Shown here in pieces: positions 37,325 through 46,739 of a stretch of 64,000 nt of DNA (positions are counted from its first letter, which is position 1; every line of letters begins with the position of its first letter). A program made the translations under genes and the position numbers. Source of the DNA: Papio anubis (Eukaryota > Chordata > Mammalia > Primates > Cercopithecidae); NCBI RefSeq assembly GCF_008728515.1, contig NC_044981.1, positions 93,218,426 through 93,282,425 of the forward strand. The letters run 5' to 3'. The notes below the pieces were generated by a model. That model searched no databases, had not been told where the DNA came from, and saw only the letters and a program-made list of their open reading frames with translations.

Positions 37325-37785
37325 AAAATGAGCCAGGGCAGGAAACTAATTAAAATGAAAGTACAACATATCAAAAATGTTAGAATACAGCTAAAACAGT
37401 GTGGAGAGGGAAATTTATAGCACTACACACATACATTCAAAAAGAGAAAAGATCTCAAATCAATAATTGGAGTTCCTATCTCAAGAACCTAAACATAAAA
37501 ACAAAATAAGCCCAAAGCAAGCAGAAGGAAGGAAATCATATGTATAAGGGCAGAAATCAACAAATTTGAAAACAGAAAAACAATATAGAAAAACAGTGAC
37601 ACAAAATGTTGTTTTTTTGAAAGGTCCAATAAAATTAACATAGCAAGCCTGATATGTAATAAGGAGGACATAAATTACTACTGTCACAAATGAAACATGA
37701 GATATAACTACAGACCTTCAAAAGGCTAATAAGGGAATACTAAAAATAACTTTACACAAATAAATTTAACAACTTGGAATGGACC
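37325..37785 (+). mobile_element. Old L1 ORF2 remnant, sense, left part
   Basis: Sense L1 ORF2 sequence from just after the endonuclease region: 'gagagggaaatttatagcac', 'agaaaagatctcaaatcaat', 'caaagcaagcagaaggaagg', 'gaaaacagaaaaacaata', 'ataagggaatactaaa' and 'aatttaacaacttggaatgg'. The same reading continues at 43,985 after the L1PA insertion. Many stops are present. Confidence 0.85.
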
Positions 37786-38048
37786 TATTTATTTATTTAT
37801 TTATTTATTATTTTATTTTATTTTTTTTAAATTTATTTATTATTATTATACTTTAAGTTGTAGGGTACATGTGCATAACGTGCAGGTTTGTTACATATGT
37901 ATACTTGTGCCATGTTGGTGTGCTGCACCCATCAACTCATCATTTACATCAGGTATAACTCCCAATGCAATCCCTCCCCTCTAACCCCTCCCCATGATAG
38001 GCCCCGGTGTGTGATGTTCCCCTTCCCGAGTCCAAGTGATCTCATTGT
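37786..38048 (-). other. L1PA 3' UTR and poly(A)-like tail
   Basis: The 3' UTR (about 37,845-38,048) includes a G-rich tract and 'aataaa'-type signals. The tail (37,786-37,844) is patterned AAAT/AAAATA rather than pure A. Confidence 0.88.
37972..38005 (-). other. Potential G-quadruplex in the L1 3' UTR
   Basis: The plus strand has C runs at 37,972-37,974, 37,976-37,979, 37,985-37,988, 37,990-37,993 and 38,002-38,005. The L1 sense strand therefore carries five G runs of three or four separated by loops of 1-8 bases. G-rich 3' UTR tracts of this kind are a known feature of primate L1s. Confidence 0.75.
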
Positions 38049-40970
38049 TCAGTTCCCACCTATGAGTGAGAACATGCGGTGTTTGGTTTTCTGTTCTTGT
38101 GATAGTTTGCTAAGAATGATGGTTTCCAGCTGCATCCATGTCCCTACAAAGGACACAAACTCATCCTTTTTTATGGCTGCATAGTATTCCATGGTGTATA
38201 TGTGCCACATTTTCTTAATCCAGTCTGTCACTGATGGACATTTGGGTTGATTCCAAGTCTTTGCTATTGTGAATAGTGCTGCAATAAACATACGTGTGCA
38301 TGTGTCTTTATAGCAGCATGATTTATAATCCTTTGGGTATATACCCAGTAATGGGATGGCTGGGTCATATGGTACATCTAGTTCTAGATCCTTGAGGAAT
38401 CGCCATACTGTTTTCCATAATGGTTGAATTAGTTTACAATCCCACCAACAGTGTAAAAGTGTTCCTATTTCTCCACATCCTCTCCAGCACCTGTTGTTTC
38501 CTGACTTTTTAATGATCGCCATTCTAACTGGTGTGAGATGGTATCTCATTGTGGTTTTGATTTGCATTTCTCTGATGGCCAGTGATGATGAGCATTTTTT
38601 CATGTGTTTGTTGGCTGTATGAATGTCTTCTTTTGAGAAATGTCTATTCATATCCTTTGCCCACTTTTTGATGGGGTTGTTTGTTTTTTTCTTGTAAATT
38701 TGTTTGAGTTCTTTGTAGGTTCTGGATATTAGCCCTTTGTCAGATGAGTAGATTGCAAAAATTTTCTCCCATTCTGTAGGTTGCCTGTTCACTCTGATGG
38801 TAGTTTCTTTTGCTGTGCAGAAGCTCTTTAGTTTAATGAGATCCCATTTGTCAATTTTGGCTTTTGCTGCCGTTGCTTTTGGTGTTTTAGACATGAAGTC
38901 TTTGCCCATGCCCATGTCCTGAATGGTACTACCTAGGTTTTCCTCTAGGGATTTTATGGTTTTAGGTCTAACATTTAAGTCTCTAATCCATCTTGAATTA
39001 ATTTTCGTATAAGGAGTAAGGAAAGGATCCAGTTTCAGCTTTCTACTTATGGCTAGCCAATTTTCCCAGCACCATTTATTAAATAGGGAATCCTTTCCCC
39101 ATTTCTTGTTTTTCTCAGGTTTGTCAAAGATCAGATGGCTGTAGATGTGTGGTATTATTTCTGAGGACTCTGTTCTGTTCCATTGGTCTATATCTCTGTT
39201 TTGGTACCAGTACCATGCTGTTTTGGTTACTGTAGCCTTGTAGTATAGTTTGAAGTCAGGTAGCATGATGCCTCCAGCTTTGTTCTTTTGACTTAGGATT
39301 GTCTTGGAGATGCGGGCTCTTTTTTGGTTCCATATGAACTTTAAAGCAGTTTTTTCCAATTCTGTGAAGAAACTCATTGGTAGCTTGATGGGGATGGCAT
39401 TGAATCTATAAATTACCTTGGGCAGTATGGCCATTTTCACGATATTGATTCTTCCTATCCATGAGCATGGTATGTTCTTCCATTTGTTTGTGTCCTCTTT
39501 TATTTCAGTGAGCAGTGGTTTGTAGTTCTCCTTGAAGAGGTCCTTTACATCCCTTGTAAGTTGGATTCCTAGGTATTTTATTCTCTTTGAAGCAATTGTG
39601 AATGGAAGTTTATTCATGATTTGGCTCTCTGTTTGTCTGTTACTGGTGTATAAGAATGCTTGTGATTTTTGCACATTAATTTTGTATCCTGAGACTTTGC
39701 TGAAGTTGCTTATCAGCTTAAGGAGATTTTGGGTTGAGACAATGGGGTTTTCTAAATATACAATCATGTCATCTGCAAACAGGGACAATTTGACTTCTTC
39801 TTTTCCTAACTGAATACCCTTGATTTCTTTCTCTTGCCTAATTGCCCTAGCCAGGACTTCCAACACTATGTTGAATAGGAGTGGTGAGAGAGGGCATCCC
39901 TGTCTTGTGCCAGTTTGCAACGGGAATTTTTCCAGTTTTTGCCCATTCAGTATGATATTGGCTGTGGGTTTGTCATAAATAGCTCTTATTATTTTGAGGT
40001 ACGTTCCATCAATACCGAATTTATTGAGCGTTTTTAGCATGAAGGGCTGTTGAATTTTGTCAAAAGCCTTTTCTGCATCTATTGAGATAATCATGTGGTT
40101 CTTGTCTTTGGTTCTGTTTATATGCTGGATTATGTTTATTGATTTGCGAATGTTGAACCAGCCTTGCATCCCAGGGATGAAGCCCACTTGATCATGGTGG
40201 ATAAGCTTTTTGATGTGTTGCTGAATCCCGTTTGCCAGTATTTTATTGAGGATTTTTGCATCAATGTTCATCAGGGATATTGGTCTAAAATTCTCTTTTT
40301 TTGTTGTGTCTCTGCCAGGCTTTGGTATCAGGATGATGTTGGCCTCATAAAATGAGTTAGGGAGGATTCCCTCTTTTTCTATTGATTGGAATAGTTTCAG
40401 AAGGAATGGTACCAACTCCTCCTTGTACCTCTGGTAGAATTCAGCTGTGAATCCATCTGGTCCTGGACTTTTTTTGGTTGGTAGGCTATTAATTATTGCC
40501 TCAATTTCAGAGCCTGCTATTGGTCTATTCAGGGATTCAACTTCTTCCTGGTTTAGTCTTGGAAGAGTGTAAGTGTCCAGGAAATTATCCGTTTCTTCTA
40601 GATTTTCCAGTTTATTTGCGTAGAGGTGTTTATAGTATTCTCTGATGGTAGTTTGTATTTCTATGGGGTCGGTGGTGATATCCCCTTTATCATTTTTAAT
40701 TGCGTTGATTTGATTCTTCTCTCTTTTCTTCTTTATTAGTCTTGCTAGTGGTCTGTCAATTTTGTTGATCTTTTCAAAAAACCAACTCCTGGATTCATTG
40801 ATTTTTTGGAGGGTTTTTTGTGTCTCTATCTCCTTCAGTTCTGCTCTGATCTTAGTTATTTCTTGCCTTCTGCTAGCTTTCGAATGTGTTTGCTCTTGCT
40901 TCTCTAGTTCTTTTAATTGCGATGTTAGAGTGTCAATTTTAGATCTTTCCTTGCTTTCTCTTGTGGGCAT
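38049..40970 (-). pseudogene. L1 ORF2, downstream part: reverse transcriptase and C-terminal domain
   Basis: This is the 3' three-quarters of ORF2, open for 973 codons to its natural stop. Residue n here corresponds to about n+302 of the usual 1275-residue protein. The reverse-transcriptase core is complete: palm residues include the catalytic F-A-D-D motif at about 398-401, with the preceding 'GTRQGCPLSPLLF' fingers/palm motif. The C-terminal cysteine-rich segment (CWRGCGEIGTLLHCWWDC, near residue 840) is also kept. The protein would copy L1 RNA at the nicked target. It is cut off from its start by one extra base near 40,951, so it would not be made from the ORF2 AUG. The apparent Met at 40,970 is only the first ATG in this phase. 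The start and end here otherwise match an intact ORF2. Confidence 0.93.
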
Positions 40971-41877
40971 TTAGTGCTATAAATTTCCCTCTACACACTG
41001 CTTTAAATGTGTCCCAGAGATTCTGGTATGTTGTATCTTTGTTCTCATTGGTTTCAAAGAACATCTTTATTTCTGCCTTCATTTCGTTATGTACCCAGTA
41101 GTCATTCAGGAGCAGGTTGTTCAGTTTCCATGTAGTGGAGCGGTTTTGATTGAGTTTCTTAGTCCTGAGTTCTAGTTTGATTGCACTGTGGTCTGAGAGA
41201 CAGTTTGTTATAATTTCTGTTCTTGTACATTTGCTGAGGAGTGCTTTACTTCCAATTATATGGTCAATTTTGGAGTAAGTACGATGTGGTGCTGAGAAGA
41301 ATGTATATTCTGTTGATTTGGGGTGGAGAGTTCTACAGATGTCTATTAGGTCTGCTTGCTGCAGAGATGAGTTCAATTCCTGGATATCCTTGTTAACTTT
41401 CTGTCTTGTTGATCTGTCTAATGTTGACAGTGGAGTGTTGAAGTCTCCCATTATTATTGTATGGGAGTCTAAGTCTCTTTGTAAGTCTCTAAGGACTTGC
41501 TTTATGAATCTGGGTGCTCCTGTATTGGGTGCATATATATTTAGGATAGTTAGCTCTTCCTCTTGAATTGATCCCTGTGCCATTATGTAATGGCCTTCTT
41601 TGTCTCTTTTGATCTTTGATGGTTTAAAGTCTGTTTTATCAGAGACTAGTATTGCAACCCCCGCTTTTTTTTGTTCTCCATTTGCTTGGTAAATCTTCCT
41701 CCATCCCTTTATTTTGAGCCTATGTATGTCTCTGCGTGTGAGATGGGTCTCCTGAATACAGCAGACTGATGGGTCTTGACTCTTTATCCAGTTTGCCAGT
41801 CTGTGTCTCTTAATTGGAGCATTTAGTCCATTTACATTTAAGGTTAAGATTGTTACGTGTGAACTTGATCCTGCCAT
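40939..41877 (-). pseudogene. L1 ORF2, upstream part: endonuclease domain
   Basis: This begins at the normal ORF2 ATG, 62 bases after the ORF1 stop, and encodes the APE-type endonuclease (about residues 1-239) that nicks target DNA at TTTT/AA-like sites. The expected catalytic residues are visible: N14, E43 (in CIQETH), D145 and N147 (in MGDFN), D205 (in KIDHI) and H230 (in SDHS). After about residue 308 the phase is lost and a stop follows at residue 313. The cause is one extra T at 40,951-40,952 on the plus strand (an extra A in the L1 sense strand). No other break was seen in this part, so the endonuclease domain itself is intact. Confidence 0.93.
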
Positions 41878-41939
41878 TATGTATTAACTGGTTATTTTGC
41901 TCGTTAGTTGATGCAGTTTCTTCCTAGCCTCGATGGTCT

Positions 41940-42956
41940 TTACATTTTGGCATGTTTTTGCAATGGCTGGTACCGGTTGTTCCTTTCCATGTTGAGTGCT
42001 TCCTTCAGGGTCTCTTGTAAGGCAGGCCTAGTGGTGACAAAATCTCTAAGCATTTGCTTATCTGTAAAGGATTTTATTTCTCCTTCACTTATGAAACTTA
42101 GTTTGGCTGGATATGAAATTCTGGGTTTAAAATTCTTTTCTTTAAGAATGTTGAATATTGGCCCCCACTCTCTTCTGGCTTGGAGAGTTTCTGCCGAGAG
42201 ATCTGCTGTGAGTCTGATGGGCTTCCCTTTGTGGGTAACCCGACCTTTCTCTCTGGCTGCCCTTAAGATTTTTTCCTTCATTTCAACTTTGGTGAATCTG
42301 GCAATTATGTGTCTTGGAGTTGCTCTTCTCGAGGAGTATCTTTGTGGCATTCTCTGTATTTCCTGGATTTGAATGTTGGCCTGCCCTACTAGGTTGGGGA
42401 AGTTCTCCTGGATGATATCCTGTAGAGTGTTTTCCAACTTGGTTCCATTTTCCCCCTCACTTTCAGGCACCCCAATCAGACGGAGATTTGGTCTTTTTAC
42501 ATAATCCCATACTTCTTGCAGGCTTTGTTCATTTCTTTTTCTTCTTTTTTCTTTTGGTTTCTCTTCTCGCTTCATTTCATTCATTTGATCCTCAATCGCT
42601 GATACTCTTTCTTCCAGTTGATCGAGTCGGTTACTGAAGCTTGTGCATTTGTCACGTATTTCTCGTGTCATGGTTTTCATCTCTTTCATTTCGTTTATGA
42701 CCTTCTCTGCATTAATTAGTCTAGCCGTCAATTCTTCCACTTTTTTTTCAAGATTTTTAGTTTCTTTGCGCTGGGTACGTAATTCCTCCTTTAGCTCTGA
42801 GAAATTTGATGGACTGAAGCCTTCTTCTCTCATCTCGTCAAAGTCATTCTCCATCCAGCTTTGATCCGTTGCTGGCGATGAGCTGCGCTCCTTTGCTGGG
42901 GGAGATGCACTCTTATTTTTTGAATTTCCAGCTTTTCTGCCCTGCTTTTTCCCCAT
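41940..42956 (-). CDS. L1 ORF1 protein (ORF1p), open at full length
   Basis: The frame has 338 codons, exactly the length of human ORF1p, with a normal start and stop and no internal break. ORF1p is a trimeric RNA-binding chaperone that coats L1 RNA in cytoplasmic particles. Visible parts are a basic N-terminus with two Ser-Pro sites (S18, S27), a long heptad-rich coiled coil (about 45-150), an RRM-like domain (about 157-252, beginning VKRPNLRLIGVPES) and a basic C-terminal domain (about 264-323, ending in MERNNRYQPLQ). The RRM and C-terminal parts are close to those of young human L1s. The coiled coil differs much more, as expected for the fast-evolving part of ORF1 in older L1PA subfamilies. 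It is the first ORF of the L1 RNA, 62 bases ahead of ORF2. Whether this copy is transcribed cannot be told. Confidence 0.95.
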   Translation of the reverse strand: MGKKQGRKAGNSKNKSASPPAKERSSSPATDQSWMENDFDEMREEGFSPSNFSELKEELRTQRKETKNLEKKVEELTARLINAEKVINEMKEMKTMTREIRDKCTSFSNRLDQLEERVSAIEDQMNEMKREEKPKEKRRKRNEQSLQEVWDYVKRPNLRLIGVPESEGENGTKLENTLQDIIQENFPNLVGQANIQIQEIQRMPQRYSSRRATPRHIIARFTKVEMKEKILRAAREKGRVTHKGKPIRLTADLSAETLQARREWGPIFNILKEKNFKPRISYPAKLSFISEGEIKSFTDKQMLRDFVTTRPALQETLKEALNMERNNRYQPLQKHAKM

Positions 42957-43081
42957 CTTTGTGGTTTTATCTGCCTCTGGTCTTTGATGATGGTGATGTA
43001 CTGATGGGGTTTTGGTGTAGGTGTCCTTCCTGTTTGATAGTTTTCCTTCTAACAGTCAGGATCCTCAGCTGTAGGTCTGCT

Positions 43082-43211
43082 GGAGATTGCTTGAGGTCCA
43101 CTCCAGACCCTGTTTGCCTGGGTATCAGCAGCAGAGGCTGCAGAAGATAGAATATTTCTGAACAGTGAGTGTACCTGTCTGATTCTTGCTTTGGAAGCTT
43201 CCTCTCAGGGG
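43082..43211 (-). promoter_or_regulatory. Retained ~130-bp L1PA 5' UTR segment (ZNF93-bound region)
   Basis: Between 'acctacagctgagg' and 'cacagggtgga' on the L1 sense strand this copy has about 130 bases that are missing in L1Hs and late L1PA3. It is known that a 129-bp deletion in this part of the 5' UTR let L1PA3 lineages escape the KRAB zinc-finger repressor ZNF93. This copy has the undeleted form. Confidence 0.8.
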
Positions 43212-43384
43212 TGTACTCCACCCTGTGAGGTGTGGGGTGTCAGACTGCCCCTAGTGGGGGATGTCTCCCAGTTAGGCTACTCAGGGGTCAGGGACCCACT
43301 TGAGCAGGGAGTCTGTCCCTTCTCAGATCTCAGCCTCCGTGTTGGGAGATCCACTGCTCTCTTCAAAGCTGTCAGACAGAGTCG

Positions 43385-43585
43385 TTTGCGTCTGCAGACG
43401 TTTCTGCTATGTTTGTTATTGTTTACTGTGCCCTGTCCCCAGAGGTGGAGTCTACAGAGACAGGCAGGTTTCCTTGAGCTGCTGTGAGCTCCTCCCAGTT
43501 CGAGCTTCCCAGCAGCTTTGTTTACCTACTTAAGCCTCAGCAATGGCGGGCGCCCCTCCCCCAGCCTCGCTGCTGCCTTGCCGGT
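43385..43585 (+). promoter_or_regulatory. L1 antisense promoter region
   Basis: Counting from the L1 5' end, this is about nt 400-600, where primate L1s carry a promoter directing transcription away from the element. Output would run rightward into 43,985 and beyond. Activity of this copy is inferred from position only. Confidence 0.5.
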
Positions 43586-43587
43586 AG
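43543..43587 (+). pseudogene. L1 ORF0 start, truncated at 14 codons
   Basis: On the strand opposite L1, an ATG at 43,543 opens a short frame reading MAGAPPPASLLPCR and ends at a TAG at 43,585-43,587. The first residues and the place (about nt 442 of the element) match ORF0, the short antisense reading frame of primate L1s, normally about 70 codons with two splice donors used to make fusion transcripts. The early stop removes most of it. An unrelated-phase frame of 174 codons (43,484-44,008) overlaps it. Confidence 0.75.
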
Positions 43588-43962
43588 ATCACAGACTGCT
43601 GTGCTAGCAATGAGGGAGGCTCCGTGGGTGTGGGACCCTCCCGGCCAGGTGTGGGATATGATCTCCTGGTGTGCCTGTTTGCTTAAAGCGCAATATTGGG
43701 GTGGGAGTTACCCGATTTTCCAGGTGTTGTGTGTCTCAGTTCCCCTGGCTAGGAAAAGGGATTCGCTTCCCCCTTGCGCTTCCCAGGTGAGGCAATGCCT
43801 CGCCCTGCTTCAGCTCTCGCTGGTCGGGCTGCAGCAGCTGACCAGCACCGATCGTCCGGCACTCTCCAGTGAGATGAACCCAGTACCTGAGTTGAAAATG
43901 CAGAAATCACTGGTCTTCTGTGTCGCTCGCGCTGGGAGTTGGAGACTGGAGCTGTTCCTATT

Positions 43963-43973
43963 CGGCCATCTTG
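43963..43973 (-). promoter_or_regulatory. YY1 site at the L1 5' end
   Basis: The plus strand reads 'cggccatcttg', which is 'caagatggccg' in the L1 direction, within about 12-22 bases of the element's first base. In L1 this YY1 site directs accurate transcription start. Confidence 0.88.
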
Positions 43974-43984
43974 CTCCGCCCCCC

Positions 43985-46620
43985 TTATTTATTTCACCAA
44001 TTTTTTAAAAAACAAAATCTACCATAACTTACCCAATAAGAAATATAAAATTTGAATAGTTTTATAACTAATAATATTAAATTTTCAATTAAATACTTCC
44101 CTCAATATAAATCTCCAGTTGGTTTCATTGTAAAATTCTACTAATTTCTTTAAAGAAGAATTAACACTAATTTTACACTATCTCTTAAAGAATACAGAAG
44201 AGAAAGGAAAACATTATGACTCCTTCCAAAAAGTGATTAGTATCTGACTAGTATAACAAATAAAGACAATACAAAAAAAAAAAACAAAAACAAAAACAGA
44301 AAAAACTGCAGACTAACATCCCTCATGAAATACAGATGAAAACATGTTTTACAAAGGATTATCAAATAGAAATCAGGAATATATAAAACTGTTTATATAT
44401 CATGACCCAGATATTTTATTCCAGTGGATTTATTTGTTTTAGGAATTTATTCTAGTGATGGAAGACTAGTTCAAAATTTGATAATCAATTGCAAACTAAC
44501 ACATTAATAGGCTCAGAAAAAAAATACATTTTCCTTTCAATTTATGCAAAAAATATTTAACGAAATTTTTACTGTTTTATGTAAAAAATATAAACACTAA
44601 ATAAACTAGGAATAGTGGAGAACACCCTAAACCTAATTATTAAGAACATTTACAAAAACCCTGTAACTACAAAACAAAAACAAAAACAAAAACAAAACTA
44701 ATTAAGAGCATCTACAAAACCATTTTGCTGAATGGTGAAAGACTGACTGCTTTCTTCCTATGATTGGGATCAAGGCAAAGAAATCATTCTTTCCACTTTT
44801 ACCACAGTACTTAAGTTTTAGCTAGTGCAGTAAGGCAAGAAAAATAAATTGTCATATGTACAGAAACAAAGAAATAATGCTGTACCTGTTTTGCAGATGA
44901 CCTGATGTTCTATATTAAAAAATCCCAAAGAATCTACCAAAAAAAACAAAAACAAAAACAAAAAAAACCCCATATAACTCTTAGAACTAGTAAGTATGTT
45001 TAACAAGGTGGCAGGATACAAAATAAATATACAAAATAAATTGTATGTGCTAGCAATGAATACATGAACACTAAAGTTAAAATACAGTACCATTTGCAAG
45101 CAGTCAAAACAAACCCTGAAAATTTGAATTGTAAATCTAAAAAAATACAGATCTTATATGTTGAAAACTATAGAACACCAATAAGAAATTAAACATCAAA
45201 ATTAATGAAAGGACTTACTGTGTATGTGCGTCAAAAGATTCTACATTTTCCATTAAAATGCAAACAAGATTTTTGTAAATACATACAAGAGTATTCCAAA
45301 CTTCATATGGAAAAGCTTAGAAATTAGAATACCTAAATTATGAAAAAGTAAAATAGTGTGGGAAAAACCATTCTACCTGATTTAAAACTTATTATATGGC
45401 TACAGTAATAAAGACCAAGTAGAGGAGGACCCCACAATAGTTCTCCACAAGTATAGCCAACTCATTTTTGACAAAGTTATAAAATCAATTCAACTGAGGA
45501 AGGATAGTTTTCTATTTTTCTTTTCTTTTTTTAAGAAATGGGGCTGGAGCAATTGACTATCCATAGGCAAAAATGAACTCATACATAAATCTCAGACTTT
45601 ATAGAAAAGCAACCTAAAATAGACCTTAGATTTAATGTCAATTGTAAAACTATAAAACCTTTAGAGGAAACATAGGGAAATGTCTGGGGTTTAGGGCTTA
45701 ATGAAGAGTTGTTGGACATGATACCAAAAGCATGATCTATAAAACAAAAAATAGATGAATTAGACTTCATCAAAATTAAAAACTATTGCTCTGCAAAAGA
45801 TGAAAAGACAATCACTGTCCTTTAGGGAAGTGCAAATTAGGATCTCAAAATGACAATATCAAAATCTGGTGAGGATGTGGAGAAATGGGTCTCATATATT
45901 CTGTGGGAATGTGAAATGGTACAGTCACTCTATAAGATTATTTGGCAGTTTCTTTTAAAAACTAAACATATCATTACCATACAATTCAAACATTGTACTT
46001 CTGAGCACTTATTGTAGACAAATTAAAATTTATATCTATACAAAATCTAGACATGATTGTTCCTAGCAGTTTACTTGTAATATCGAAACTATAAATAACT
46101 AGAATGTCCCTCAGTAAGTGAATGTTTAGATTGTGGTTTATCTTTTCCTGAAATACCACTTAGCAATAAATACACACATCTTGGGTGAATCACAATATTG
46201 TTATGTTGAGTGAAAAAAGTTAATCTCAAGTGATCATTTACTATATAATTTTATTTGTATAACTCTCTCTAAATGACAACACTACTATAGAGATGAAAAA
46301 CAAAATAGTGGTCACCAGGGATTAGGAGTGATTAGATGGTGATGCTGGATGCAAGTATAAAGAGGTAGCACAAAGGAGACTTTTGTATGAATGCAATAGT
46401 TCTTAAATGTGTTGGCATTACACAAATACATACATGTGATAAAATGAGATGGAAGAATGGATGTACATTGTACCAAGTCAGTTTCCTGGCTTTGATACTG
46501 TGCTATGATTATTTAAATGGTAACAACTGGGAGAAACTGGATGAAAGGTACATGGGACCTCTCTGAATTATCGTGGCAATTTCTTGTGAATCTATACTTA
46601 TCTAAAAATAATTTTTAAAA
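43985..46620 (+). mobile_element. Old L1 (L1MC/L1MD-like), sense, right part
   Basis: The old L1 interrupted by L1PA resumes here. ORF2 remnants can be followed: 'aaaatctaccataacttacc' (44,015), 'ctaacatccctcatgaaa' (44,313), 'gcagatgacctgatgttcta' (44,894, the FADD region) and 'gtggcaggatacaaaata' (45,009). A C-terminal part follows near 45,870 ('gaggatgtggagaaatggg'). The 3' UTR, with 'ggtcaccagggattaggagt' (46,310) and 'ccttgtgaatctatactta'-like sequence, ends at 46,590-46,620. ORF2 is full of stops and has an internal gap near 45,800. A-rich expansions lie at 44,270-44,300, 44,665-44,700 and 44,935-44,970. With the left part, about 3.1 kb of this element remains. Confidence 0.85.
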
Positions 46621-46739
46621 AGAGAATCATGTCCCACATAATATTCTATAATACATATATAGCTGTCTAATGGGCATATGTGTACTTTCTGAAGGAGAGG
46701 AAGAGAACACCAAATTTTTTTTGATGTGATAATGGTAAC

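Larger units (their letters stand above)
37786..43984 (-). mobile_element. Full-length L1PA-type LINE-1, antisense
   Basis: The complete layout is present on the minus strand: 5' UTR (43,984-42,957), ORF1 (42,956-41,940), a 62-base spacer, ORF2 (41,877-38,049), 3' UTR, and a patterned A-rich tail ending near 37,786. Total length is about 6.2 kb. The 5' end reads 'gggggg' then the usual YY1-site sequence. The 3' UTR variant and the retained ~130-bp 5' UTR segment place it at about L1PA3-L1PA5. That is older than human-specific L1Hs but young beside everything around it. It is inserted in an old sense L1. A clean target duplication cannot be set, because both junctions are TTTA-rich. Confidence 0.95.
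42957..43984 (-). promoter_or_regulatory. L1PA 5' UTR and internal promoter
   Basis: The region is about 1,028 bases of CpG- and GC-rich sequence directly upstream of the ORF1 ATG. L1 5' UTRs carry an internal RNA polymerase II promoter that starts at the first base of the element. The length is about 120 bases more than in human-specific L1s because of a retained internal segment at 43,082-43,211. It also contains the antisense promoter area on the plus strand. CpGs are partly kept, which fits a relatively young insertion. Confidence 0.92.

Noticed and set aside
41908..43533. Plus-strand open frames opposite L1 ORF1 and the 5' UTR (up to 154 codons)
   Set aside because: They are shadows of the L1 minus-strand coding sequence and its GC-rich 5' UTR. 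Only the ORF0 start has independent support.
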